DNA of 51,245 nucleotides, taken from the NCBI RefSeq assembly GCF_003852515.1, contig NZ_QAJK01000135.1, forward strand, positions 1 to 51,245, given 5' to 3'. Under the pieces are notes generated by a model, which was given only the letters and a program-made list of their open reading frames with translations, did no database searches and was not told the origin of the DNA. Positions 18,096-25,893 of the stretch are shown one piece after another. The first letter of the stretch is position 1; each line of letters opens with the position of its first letter. Source of the stretch: Variovorax sp. KBW07 (GTDB taxonomy: Bacteria > Pseudomonadota > Gammaproteobacteria > Burkholderiales > Burkholderiaceae_C). A program made the translations under genes and the position numbers.

Positions 18096-18656
18096 ATGAT
18101 GTCCTTGCCTTGTGGGCCCCGCGGCGATGCCGCGGGACGGCTCCCTGCTGCCGCGCCGCCGGATTTCCAGGCGCTGCTGACCGCCAACTACGCGGCGCTG
18201 CACCAGCGGCTCGCGCGGTACCTGGGCTGCGCCGACGCGGCCACCGAGGGCCTGCACGATGCCTGGCTGCGGCTGGCCGACACGGCCGCCTTCACGGGCA
18301 CTGTGCAGAGCCCGCTGGCCTACATCTATCGCGTGGCCTGCAATGCGGCAACCGACCGCGTGCGCGCCGACCGGCCCTGGCAGTACGCGGGCGATGCGGA
18401 AGACACGCTGGCGCACCTGGCCGACCATTCGCCGGGCCCGGAGCTGATCGCCGAGGCGCGCTCCGACCTGAAGGCGGTGGAGCGCGCGATGCAGGGCCTG
18501 CCGAACCGGCACCAGGACATTCTGGTTGCCTTGCGCGTGCACGAGCTGACGCGCCACGAAGTGGCGGTGCGGCACGGCCTGTCGCTGCGGCGGGTGGACA
18601 CCACGCTGCGCCAGGCTTTGCGGCACCTGCCAGTGGGCCGGCAGGTGGCGGCGTGA
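18096..18656 (+). CDS. second ECF sigma factor, no adjacent anti-sigma
   Basis: A 186-residue FecI-type sigma factor that starts 23 bases after the exoprotein stop. Region 2 is ALHQRLARYLG...EGLHDAWLRL and region 4 is DILVALRVHELTRHEVAVRHG with LSLRRVDTTLRQAL. It is clearly a paralogue of the sigma factor at 3624-4238: both share the LARRLG/LARYLG block, the D(A/T)WLRL helix and PGPxxIAExRS before region 4. A second ATG lies at 18099. No FecR-like gene follows, so it is either controlled by the upstream FecR, by something elsewhere, or constitutively active and limited by transcription. Its place directly behind the exoprotein suggests feedback or a cascade within the island. Confidence 0.83.
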   Translation: MMSLPCGPRGDAAGRLPAAAPPDFQALLTANYAALHQRLARYLGCADAATEGLHDAWLRLADTAAFTGTVQSPLAYIYRVACNAATDRVRADRPWQYAGDAEDTLAHLADHSPGPELIAEARSDLKAVERAMQGLPNRHQDILVALRVHELTRHEVAVRHGLSLRRVDTTLRQALRHLPVGRQVAA

Positions 18657-18734
18657 AATATGAGTCGGCTGAAAGTAATACTTGAGTTTCAGATTCTTGA
18701 TATTTGAGGATAAAAGGTTTACGGTGATCCCATC

Positions 18735-18965
18735 ATGGACACCGCAAGGCTCGACATCGCAGTGCCCGCTGGCTGGCGGTGCTGGATCGCGCTGACGCGC
18801 ACGCCGAGCGGTACCTATGCCGGCATTGCGGAACTGAGCCTGAGCGGCATTCCGCGCTGCGCGCTGGTGATCACCCAGCAGCTGTCGTGGGACGCGGCGG
18901 TCGAGCGCGCCACGCTGCGGGCGGACCATTTCGTGCGGCAGTGGACGCCGGCGAGGGGGCATTGA
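18735..18965 (+). CDS. small protein of unknown function, paralogue A
   Basis: A 76-residue protein with no signal peptide or membrane segment. Its core is VPAGWRCWIALTRT..SGTYAGIAEL.L.GIPRCALVI, followed by a helix with regularly spaced charges (WDAAVERATLRADHFVRQW). It is a clear paralogue of the next gene, 19055-19336, sharing the GW-x-C, SG-x-YAG, L-x-G-x-P and LVI positions in the same order and spacing. An AT-rich stretch of about 75 bases (18657-18734) precedes it, unlike the rest of the island, and probably holds its promoter; GGTGAT lies about 10 bases before the ATG. I do not recognise the family. Confidence 0.6.
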   Translation: MDTARLDIAVPAGWRCWIALTRTPSGTYAGIAELSLSGIPRCALVITQQLSWDAAVERATLRADHFVRQWTPARGH

Positions 18966-19054
18966 ATGCCCAGGCCGTCCGGCTGCGAAAGCAGGGGTTT
19001 CGAGGACTTAGTTCCTCGCTCGTCATGTGCACCGCCGATAGGCTCGCCGCACCC

Positions 19055-19336
19055 ATGAACGCAGCACCCGCACTGGCAGCCGCTCCGGCAGCAGCAACCA
19101 CACCCCTGACCGCGCCCGCGCAGATCGCGGTCGATCTCCACAACGGCTGGTCGTGCTCGTTTCACTTCAAGGAAACGCTGAGCGGTCGCTATGCGGGCGT
19201 TGCCGCGATCTTTCTTCGCGGCCTGCCGAGCGGAAGCCTGGTGATCATGCCGCAGCCCTCGATGGACGCCGCCATTGCGCGCGTGAAGCTCTGCGCCGGC
19301 CAGTTCGCGCGGGAACGAAGCCCGCCGCGAGGCTGA
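19055..19336 (+). CDS. small protein of unknown function, paralogue B
   Basis: A 93-residue protein, or 103 residues from an in-frame ATG at 19025. An Ala/Pro-rich N-terminus leads into the paralogue core: VDLHNGWSCSFHF, SGRYAGVAAIFLRGLP, GSLVIMPQPSMDAAIARVKL, ending in FARERSPPRG. The core aligns without gaps with the 76-residue protein 90 bases upstream, so the two arose by tandem duplication and then diverged. Neither has catalytic-looking motifs. Their position behind the second sigma factor suggests a role in, or regulation by, the exoprotein island, but that is inference from location only. Confidence 0.58.
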   Translation: MNAAPALAAAPAAATTPLTAPAQIAVDLHNGWSCSFHFKETLSGRYAGVAAIFLRGLPSGSLVIMPQPSMDAAIARVKLCAGQFARERSPPRG

Positions 19337-19490
19337 GCGTCCGCTGGCGCCATCGAGGCCCTTGCTGCTTCCTGCTTCCTGCTTCCCGCATCCAGACATA
19401 ACCCAGTCATCGCCACCTGTGACGCTGGTGTAATCCGCACGCCGCCGGCGCGCCGCGCCATGGGGCAGAACAACAACGAGGGTGTTCTCG

Positions 19491-20618
19491 ATGCTGGAAT
19501 TCCACGCAGACACGGCCGAAGCCGGTCTTTCCACAAGCCTTGCCTTTTCGCTGACCAACACGGGGCAGCAACCGGTTCACTTCCTGTACTGGAAGACGGT
19601 GTTCGATCCGGTCTGTCCGGCCGGGCTGGTTCTTGAAGCGGACGGCCGCGATGCCGCCAGCTACCGCGGCCCGCGTGCCAAGTACCGCTTCGACCCGCGC
19701 GTGAGCCTTGTCACGCTGGCGCCGGGCGCGACGGTGCGCGCCATCGTCAACGTGTCGGAAAACTACATGCTTGCGGCGGACGGCACGTACGAGGTGCGAC
19801 TGCGCGAAGACGCGATCCGCGGCATCGTCGGGGAACTCCCGGCGGACCTGGCGCCTTGCAAGTTCAAGGGGCTCTCGGTTGCGCAGCGGCCGGGCAGGCA
19901 CCGCCTCACGGCCGTCGACAACCACCACCTGCTGCCTCCGGCCGCACCGGTGGAGCCCTTCATTCCGCCGCATTGCCAGGTGCCGCTTTGCATGGACAAC
20001 GGCTACTACGAGGAACCGGTGGTCTGCGTGATGGGCAAGGCGGTGTATGCGCAGGCCAGGGTCGAAAAAGCGACGCCCGCGCAACAGGCGATCGTGCGGG
20101 CGGCCATCGAGCGGCTGTTCCAGCGCACGGTCGGTCCCGGGCGTCCCCCGCTGGACGTGAAGGACGATGCAACCTACCGGCGGTGGTTCGGTGCCTACAC
20201 GCCGGAGCTTGCGACGCGGGTGCGCCATGCCATCGGCGGCATCCAGGGGCAGGCGGTGTGCAAGCGCTTCGTGATCTACGTTGTGGCGCAAGGGCCCAAG
20301 CCCGACACCATCGCGTTCTTCCAGAAGTCCGATACGCCCGGCCGCTACGACCTGATGGCGCTGTGCCCGCCCTATTTCGCGGAAGGCGAGTCCGGCAAGG
20401 ACTCCCGCGCGGGCACGCTCGCGCACGAGCTGTCGCATGGCTACAGCGGCACCGACGACCACGACTACGGCGTCGAGTGCTGCCAGAGGCTGGCGCGCTT
20501 GCGGCCCGACCTCGCCGTGGCGAATGCGGATTCGCTGCAGTACTACCTGGAAGACACGGTGCTGTCGCTGGTGGACGAAGAGGCCGGCAGCGCGGCGCAG
20601 GACAGTGCCCGCGGCTGA
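19491..20618 (+). CDS. aspzincin (M35-type) zinc metalloendopeptidase
   Basis: A 375-residue protein with the aspzincin signature. HELSH (H312, E313, H316) supplies two zinc-binding histidines and the catalytic glutamate, and the following GTDDHDYG supplies the aspartate ligand (about D323). Enzymes of this type include deuterolysin and peptidyl-Lys metalloendopeptidase. The N-terminal half is a beta-rich domain (GLSTSLAFSLTNTGQQPVHF) like the prodomain of that family. There are several cysteines (PHCQVPLC, VVCVMG, ECCQR). I chose ATG 19491 because GAGGG lies 8 bases upstream; GTG 19482 is the alternative. No export signal is visible, which is unusual for a family that is mostly secreted. Confidence 0.75.
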   Translation: MLEFHADTAEAGLSTSLAFSLTNTGQQPVHFLYWKTVFDPVCPAGLVLEADGRDAASYRGPRAKYRFDPRVSLVTLAPGATVRAIVNVSENYMLAADGTYEVRLREDAIRGIVGELPADLAPCKFKGLSVAQRPGRHRLTAVDNHHLLPPAAPVEPFIPPHCQVPLCMDNGYYEEPVVCVMGKAVYAQARVEKATPAQQAIVRAAIERLFQRTVGPGRPPLDVKDDATYRRWFGAYTPELATRVRHAIGGIQGQAVCKRFVIYVVAQGPKPDTIAFFQKSDTPGRYDLMALCPPYFAEGESGKDSRAGTLAHELSHGYSGTDDHDYGVECCQRLARLRPDLAVANADSLQYYLEDTVLSLVDEEAGSAAQDSARG

Positions 20619-20695
20619 ACGTGAACCCGGCGGGTCCATGGTAGAAACCGCCACGCCAGTTTTTCTTCCTCTTGCACTGCACCGCCATCGCCTCC

Positions 20696-22324
20696 ATGCC
20701 GCACCTCCAGGACCGGGCTGAAAAATCGCATGTCCGATGGCTGGCATGGCTGCTCGCCGGCATCGTCGCGCTGTTCCTCACCGGTTGCGCCGGCCTGCCC
20801 ACCGACGTGCAGCGCAAGCCGTCGATGGCCATTGCGGACGGCGGCGACACCACGCTCGGCCGCCTCGTCAAGGCCGCGGCGCCGCCCGGCGAACCGTTGA
20901 GCGGCTTCCGGCTGTTGCCGATGGCGCAGTTCTCGCTGCATGCGCGCATCGAGCTGGCGCGCCGCGCGCAGCGCTCCATCGACGTGCAGTACTACCTGGT
21001 GCAGAACGACGAGACCGGGCGCTACCTGTTGCGCGCGTTGCGCGACGCGGCCGACCGGGGCGTGCGCGTGCGGCTGCTGGTGGACGACCTCTATACCGCC
21101 GGTGCCGATCCGCTCTTCACCAGCTTCGCTTCGCACCCGAATGTCGAGGTGCGGCTGTTCAATCCGTTCCCGGCCGGACGCGACCGCTTCGGCACGCGCT
21201 GGGCCTCGTCGATCCTGGACTTCGACCGCGTGCACCGCCGCATGCACAACAAGCTGTACGTGGTGGACAACACGATGGCGGTCATGGGCGGGCGCAACAT
21301 CGCCAACGAGTATTTCCTGCGCGACGGTGGATCGAACTTCATCGACATCGACACGCTGGTGGCCGGCGCGGTGGTGCCCCGGCTGTCGTCGCTGTTCGAC
21401 ATGTACTGGAACAGCCCGTACGTCTACCCGATCGAATCGTTGGTGGCACGCGGCAGCGAAACGCCGCAGCAGTTGCGCGCGCTGTTCGACCGGCTGACCA
21501 CGGGGCCGGCGGAGCTGCATGCCGAAGAGCCGGACTCCACCGACCTGCTGGGCAACAACCCGCTGGCCAAGGACCTGGACGCGGGCGCGCTCAAGCTGGT
21601 GTGGGCGCGCGCCGAGGCCTACGCCGACCCGCCGGCCAAGGCGCTGGCGCCCACGCCGGAAGCGCGCGGCCTGCCGGCCGACGAGGCCAGCGACAGCGTG
21701 CTCTTCAACGTGCAGCGCTACCTGCGCGGCGCCGAGAACGAGATCATGCAGACCACGCCCTACCTGATCCCGGGGCGCGGCGGCATGGAGTCGATCCGCA
21801 TCATCCGGGGCAACGGCGTGAGCTACAGCATCGTGACCAATTCGCTGGCCGCCACCGACGAATCGCTGGTGCACATCGGCTACCGGCGCTACCGCGCGCA
21901 GATGCTGCGGCTGGGCGTGGAGCTGTACGAGCTGAGCCCCAAGCGGGTGGAAGAAACAAAGCGCTTCGGCATGTACGGCTCGGCCAGCGGGCGGCTGCAT
22001 GGCAAGTCGGCGGTGATCGACCGCAAGATCGTGTTCGTCGGCTCGATGAACTTCGATCCGCGCTCGATGCTGCACAACACCGAGATCGGCATCTTCATCT
22101 TCAGTCCGCAGATTGCGCAGCAGCTCACCAGCCTGATCGGCTTCATCCGGCTGGATGGCGCCTACCAGCTGCAGCTGGGGCCGAAGGGCGCCATCGAGTG
22201 GGTGAGCCCGGCTTCGTCGGGCGACGGGGCCGACACCATCCTGCACACCGAGCCTGAAACGCATTTCTGGGCGCGATGGAAACTGGAGCTGATGGCCCCG
22301 CTGGTGCCCGAGAGCCTGCTGTAA
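20696..22324 (+). CDS. phospholipase D-family (cardiolipin synthase-like) lipoprotein
   Basis: A 542-residue protein with two HKD motifs: HNKLYVVDN (H184) with the following GGRN, and HGKSAVID (H435) followed by GSMNFDPRS. Two HKD motifs make the bilobal active site of the PLD superfamily, which includes cardiolipin synthase C and related phosphatidyltransferases. The N-terminus is a lipoprotein signal (LAWLLAGIVALFLTGC), so the enzyme should be anchored at the periplasmic face of a membrane. I prefer ATG 20696 over a TTG at 20672. It is likely transcribed separately from the metallopeptidase and converges on the lipoprotein gene at 22357. The exact lipid substrate cannot be read from the sequence. 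Confidence 0.85.
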   Translation: MPHLQDRAEKSHVRWLAWLLAGIVALFLTGCAGLPTDVQRKPSMAIADGGDTTLGRLVKAAAPPGEPLSGFRLLPMAQFSLHARIELARRAQRSIDVQYYLVQNDETGRYLLRALRDAADRGVRVRLLVDDLYTAGADPLFTSFASHPNVEVRLFNPFPAGRDRFGTRWASSILDFDRVHRRMHNKLYVVDNTMAVMGGRNIANEYFLRDGGSNFIDIDTLVAGAVVPRLSSLFDMYWNSPYVYPIESLVARGSETPQQLRALFDRLTTGPAELHAEEPDSTDLLGNNPLAKDLDAGALKLVWARAEAYADPPAKALAPTPEARGLPADEASDSVLFNVQRYLRGAENEIMQTTPYLIPGRGGMESIRIIRGNGVSYSIVTNSLAATDESLVHIGYRRYRAQMLRLGVELYELSPKRVEETKRFGMYGSASGRLHGKSAVIDRKIVFVGSMNFDPRSMLHNTEIGIFIFSPQIAQQLTSLIGFIRLDGAYQLQLGPKGAIEWVSPASSGDGADTILHTEPETHFWARWKLELMAPLVPESLL

Positions 22325-22356
22325 GCCGAGACAGGCCGGCCGGGCGCGCGCGTACG

Positions 22357-24063
22357 TCAGATCGGCGGCACGACGCCCAGGGCGTCGAGCAGGGCCTTGT
22401 AGGCCGGGCCGTTCAGCCGGTTCGACTGCGACAGGTTGTTCCCCAGGTCGGGCTTGACGCGGCGCACCTGCCACACGCGGGTGCCGCCGCCGTCGTCGTA
22501 CTCGGTGTACGCGCGCGTCTGCGGGCTCGTGACGTTCGGCTGGTTCGAAAGCTCCAGCACCCGTGCGCCGTGGATGGTGTTGATGGTGGCGGTGCCTGTG
22601 CCCAGCAGGGTGCAGGCCCCGACGTCGAGGTAGGCCGGCGGCGTCGAGACGCAGCTGTAGTACTGCACGCCGTCGCCGTTGCCGGCCGTGTTCATGAAGG
22701 CGAATCGCAGCAGGTGCGTGTTGTCGTAGAGCCCCAGCCCCGCCGTGCCCGTGCCGGCCGCCAGGTTGACCGCGCTGGCCTGGCGCGCATTCTGCAGAAA
22801 TTCCAGCTGCGCGAAGGCCGTCTTGTCGGAGCTGCCCGGCGACGTGCTGTTGATGAAGTACGACTGGACCAGGTCGAGGTTGTTGCGGAAGGTGCGCACC
22901 GAGCCGGCGGGAAACACCGAGCCGGGCGGGAAGGCGATGGCCGGGTTGATGCCGCTGATAGAACTGCCCGGGCCGCCCTGGATTTCGGCGGTCACGCTCT
23001 CCATCGTCTGGCCGCTGATGTCCGTGGGCATCGAGTAACCCACCGCCTGCGAGCCGCCGGCGCAGTAGCTGCTTCGGCTGGGAACGCCGACGGTCGAGGT
23101 GAAGGCGGAGGACGCATTGCAGCGGACCCAGCCGGTGGGGCCCAGGATGGCGCGGTTGTAGAGCACGTTCTCGGCAATCGCGGCGCCGCCGGCCTTGCCG
23201 TAGCGCACGTCGGTCAGGGTCTGGGTGCCGGTGGCCGGATCGATCACGCCGTCGGACGGGTAGGTCTTGACGGAATAGTCGTTCACTCCCGCGAAGGTCA
23301 GCGTGGGCAACTGGTCCGTCGGCGTTGCGGTGTTCGCGGCGGCCGGATCGATCACCTTGAGCGCCGCGCCGTTGCCGATGGCGAACAGCGTCACCATCGC
23401 CATGGTCTGCGCGTTGTCGCCGAAGATCCCGAAGGTGGCGTTCTGCCCCTGGTAGCTGTAGATGTCGGCCGCCGGAATTCCCAACTGCAAGCCCACTGCC
23501 ACTTCGGCGCGGTCCAGCGCAAGGCCGGACGAAACGCCCACCTGGACCAGCGTGGTGAGCGGGTTGACATGCCCGCGCTTGGCGGCGGGCGCGCTCAGGT
23601 TCAGCTCGCTGAAAGTGATGGGTGTCAGCGCGTTCGCGGAGTCGAACGAGGCGCCGTCGCTGACGATGGCGCCGCCGACGATGCTCGCGGGCGAGAGCTG
23701 CGCCACCAGTGGCGCAGCGGTCAGTTCGGTGGCCGCGGCCGCGTTGGCGGGCGTGAAGCTGAACGTGTAGACGCCGTCTGCGTCGGTCTTGGCGGAAACA
23801 GGTTCGCCTTCGTCGCAGGCGTCGTTGTTGTTGCGGTCGACGCACACGACCGCGTTGCTGACGGTGCCGATGGCGGTCAGCACGCCGGTCACCGTGACCG
23901 GATCGAGGGGAGTGCTTTCGCCGCTGGACGGCGGCACGTTCGCCACGGACGGAATGAAGAGTCCTCCGCCGCCTCCACCGCCTCCGCCCCCACCGCAACC
24001 TGCCAGCGCCATCAGACCGACGCAGGCTACCGAAATGCCTGTTCTCTTGAATTTCATCGACAT
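22357..24063 (-). CDS. large lipoprotein with poly-glycine linker
   Basis: A 568-residue predicted lipoprotein. The signal peptide ends in LMALAGC, and the lipidated cysteine is followed by 11 consecutive glycines, a flexible tether common in large Burkholderiales lipoproteins. Next comes a Cna-B/prealbumin-like domain with a calcium-loop-like acidic segment (VDRNNNDACDEGE) and TDADGVYTFSF. The rest is Ser/Thr/Ala-rich with a few cysteines, and I recognise no enzyme motif. The start at 24063 has AGGAG 7 bases upstream; a longer in-frame start at 24135 lacks signal-peptide character. It is monocistronic, convergent with the phospholipase D gene. The function is unknown; surface exposure is inferred. 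Confidence 0.72.
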   Translation of the reverse strand: MSMKFKRTGISVACVGLMALAGCGGGGGGGGGGGLFIPSVANVPPSSGESTPLDPVTVTGVLTAIGTVSNAVVCVDRNNNDACDEGEPVSAKTDADGVYTFSFTPANAAAATELTAAPLVAQLSPASIVGGAIVSDGASFDSANALTPITFSELNLSAPAAKRGHVNPLTTLVQVGVSSGLALDRAEVAVGLQLGIPAADIYSYQGQNATFGIFGDNAQTMAMVTLFAIGNGAALKVIDPAAANTATPTDQLPTLTFAGVNDYSVKTYPSDGVIDPATGTQTLTDVRYGKAGGAAIAENVLYNRAILGPTGWVRCNASSAFTSTVGVPSRSSYCAGGSQAVGYSMPTDISGQTMESVTAEIQGGPGSSISGINPAIAFPPGSVFPAGSVRTFRNNLDLVQSYFINSTSPGSSDKTAFAQLEFLQNARQASAVNLAAGTGTAGLGLYDNTHLLRFAFMNTAGNGDGVQYYSCVSTPPAYLDVGACTLLGTGTATINTIHGARVLELSNQPNVTSPQTRAYTEYDDGGGTRVWQVRRVKPDLGNNLSQSNRLNGPAYKALLDALGVVPPI

Positions 24064-24247
24064 GCCATTGCTCCTGTGATCCCCGGGTAGTTCCCTTGGA
24101 CCTTCAGTCTCGTGGCATGGGCAGGCGCGCACCATGGTGCATTTGCACCATCCTGAGGGGCTGCGTCAAGTCATCGGCGCTGCGCGCCCGGCCTCGCGTT
24201 GCGGCTGCGCTTGACGCGCTATCGGGTGGGCGGCATCCCGCCCGGAT

Positions 24248-24544
24248 TCATCGAACGGTCGACATGACCGTCGCGCGGCAGCGGGCGCGGTCGAGGTGCG
24301 TGGGCAGCACGATGCAGTTGTCGAAGGCGCGCTTCTGCATGTCGCTCAGCCGGGGCTTGTCGCGCTCTTGCGGTGCCTCCCAATCGGGGGCGGGACCGTA
24401 GTAGGGGCGTGCCGGCGGGCCGCTGTAGTAGTCATTGTCGTAGTGCCGTCCGTGGCGGGTGGTCTCGCAACCCGCAAGGCTCAACAACGTCAACATTCCA
24501 CCCAAGCCCAGTACAAGCAGCCGCAAAGTTCTTCTCCGTTTCAA
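24248..24544 (-). CDS. small tyrosine-rich lipoprotein
   Basis: A 98-residue protein with a basic N-terminus, a hydrophobic segment and a lipobox ending LLSLAGC. A short Tyr/Pro/Asp/His-rich linker follows (RHYDNDYYSGPPARPYYGP). A C-terminal helical stretch (LSDMQKRAFDNCIVLP...ARCRATV) has two cysteines that could form a disulphide. It is not assigned to a family. It stands alone between the poly-glycine lipoprotein and the NlpD-like gene, all on the same strand but with 140-185-base gaps, so these probably do not form one operon. Confidence 0.6.
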   Translation of the reverse strand: MKRRRTLRLLVLGLGGMLTLLSLAGCETTRHGRHYDNDYYSGPPARPYYGPAPDWEAPQERDKPRLSDMQKRAFDNCIVLPTHLDRARCRATVMSTVR

Positions 24545-24670
24545 GGGAGAGGCTGCAAAAGGTGCCCCTACCCGATGGCAAGCAGCTTAGTGCCGCATCG
24601 GATGAAGAAGCTGAAGGTGTGATTAATTGCCGCGCAACCTGATGTATCAGCAGGCGCAGCGGCAAGGCCG

Positions 24671-24690
24671 ATAACCGCAGTGGCGGTTAT
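24671..24690 (-). terminator. hairpin at the 3' end of the LytM gene
   Basis: The arms ATAACCGC (24671-24678) and GCGGTTAT (24683-24690) are perfectly complementary with a 4-base loop. The hairpin overlaps the TAA stop of the minus-strand LytM gene. No U-run follows on the minus strand, so it may be a 3'-end-protecting or Rho-assisted structure rather than a classic terminator. Confidence 0.4.
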
Positions 24691-25190
24691 TGCTGTAGCA
24701 GGCCGTTGAGGTAGGGCTCGGGATTGACGGCGTTGCCGTTCTTGCGGATCTCGAAGCGCAGCTTGACGCGGTCGGCGTTGCTGCGGCCCATTTCGGCGAT
24801 CTTCTCGCCCTGGCGCACCACGGCGTTTTCCTTCACGAGGATGGTGCTCAGGTGGGCGTAGGCGGTGAGGAAGGTCTCGTTGTGCTTGACGATGATCATG
24901 TTGCCGTAGGCAGGCAGTTCGCCACCCACGTACACCACGCGGCCATCGGCCGAGGCCACGACCGGGTCGCCCAGGTTGCCGGCGATGTCGATGCCCTTGT
25001 TGCTCACGCCGTCGAAGCGCGAAATGACGCTGCCGCCCGCGGGCCGCACGAACAGGGCCTGGCGCGGTGCCGGCTGCGTGACCACGGGGCCGGGGCGCTG
25101 CGGCGTGAGATCGACCGTGGTGCAGGCTGCAAGGCTCAGGGCAACCAGCGCGGCGGCGGCGGAACGGAAAACAAAAGTCTGAAGATGCAT
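24687..25190 (-). CDS. NlpD-like lipoprotein with degenerate LytM domain
   Basis: A 167-residue lipoprotein (signal ends LSLAAC). A short linker leads to a LytM/M23 domain: GGSVISRFDGVSNKGIDIAG, AYGNMIIVKHNETFLTAYAH, VKLRFEIRKNG. The first zinc-binding histidine expected before the GxD motif is absent (SNKGIDI). The histidine of the closing HFEIR motif is arginine here (LRFEIR). As in E. coli NlpD/EnvC, a metal-less LytM domain points to an activator of periplasmic amidases during daughter-cell separation rather than a peptidase. No LysM domain is present, so it is shorter than true NlpD. I took ATG 25190 because it starts the signal peptide directly; longer in-frame starts exist. Confidence 0.82.
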   Translation of the reverse strand: MHLQTFVFRSAAAALVALSLAACTTVDLTPQRPGPVVTQPAPRQALFVRPAGGSVISRFDGVSNKGIDIAGNLGDPVVASADGRVVYVGGELPAYGNMIIVKHNETFLTAYAHLSTILVKENAVVRQGEKIAEMGRSNADRVKLRFEIRKNGNAVNPEPYLNGLLQQ

Positions 25191-25378
25191 GGCGCTGTGT
25201 TGGAACGGATTCGTGAAGGAGGGTTCCCGCGGTCTGGCACGCCGGGCGGGCCGTGCGATGGATGCTAGCAAACTCGCAAGCGCGTGCCTGCAGGACAACC
25301 GCGCGCAAGGGCCATTGGGCCATTGGGCGACCAGACCTTCGTGCGGCCAGGCGTTGGCCGCCCCGCGCCCTGGCCGTG

Positions 25379-25867
25379 CTACTTCAGTGGAATGGGCGTG
25401 CCGCGATCGATGGGCACCGCCGTCACGCTGTTCTTGGGCGAGCCGTCGATCAGCAGGTCGGAGTAGGTCAGGTAGACCAGCGTGTTGCGCTTGGCGTCGA
25501 CCATGCGCACCACGCGCAGTCGCTTGAACAGCACCGACAGCCGCTCGGTATAGACCTCTTCGCGCTTGGGCAGCGGCTGCGTGATGCTCACCGGGCCGAC
25601 CTGGCGGCAGGCAATGGAGGCTTCGGCCTTGTCCTCGGCCACGCCGAACGCACCGGCAATGCCGCCGGTCTTGGCGCGCGAGACATAGCAGGTCACGCCG
25701 TTGACCTTGGGGTCGTCGTAGGCTTCGATCACGATCTTGTGGTCGGGGCCGATAAGCTTGAAGGCGGTGTCGACTTCGCCCACCGTGTCCGCCTTGGCCG
25801 CCGCGGCCGCGAGTGCAAAGCCGAGGCTGGCGCCGCAGAGGAGGGTGGCGCGAAGGGTCTTGATCAT
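25379..25867 (-). CDS. creA: CreA-family periplasmic protein
   Basis: A 162-residue protein with a cleavable signal peptide (Ala-rich, ending near AAKA). The CreA body is visible: VGEVDTAFKLIGPDHKIVIEAYDDP, VTCYVSRAKTGG, AFGVAEDKAEASIACRQVGP, LVYLTYSDLLIDGSPKNS. This is the full length of the family. CreA is a conserved periplasmic protein of unknown biochemical role, named for its place near the creABCD locus in E. coli; no creBCD genes are here. It follows the NUDIX gene by 26 bases on the same strand and may be co-transcribed with it. Confidence 0.88.
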   Translation of the reverse strand: MIKTLRATLLCGASLGFALAAAAAKADTVGEVDTAFKLIGPDHKIVIEAYDDPKVNGVTCYVSRAKTGGIAGAFGVAEDKAEASIACRQVGPVSITQPLPKREEVYTERLSVLFKRLRVVRMVDAKRNTLVYLTYSDLLIDGSPKNSVTAVPIDRGTPIPLK

Positions 25868-25893
25868 GAAGAGGTGTGGGTTCAGGTGGTTCG

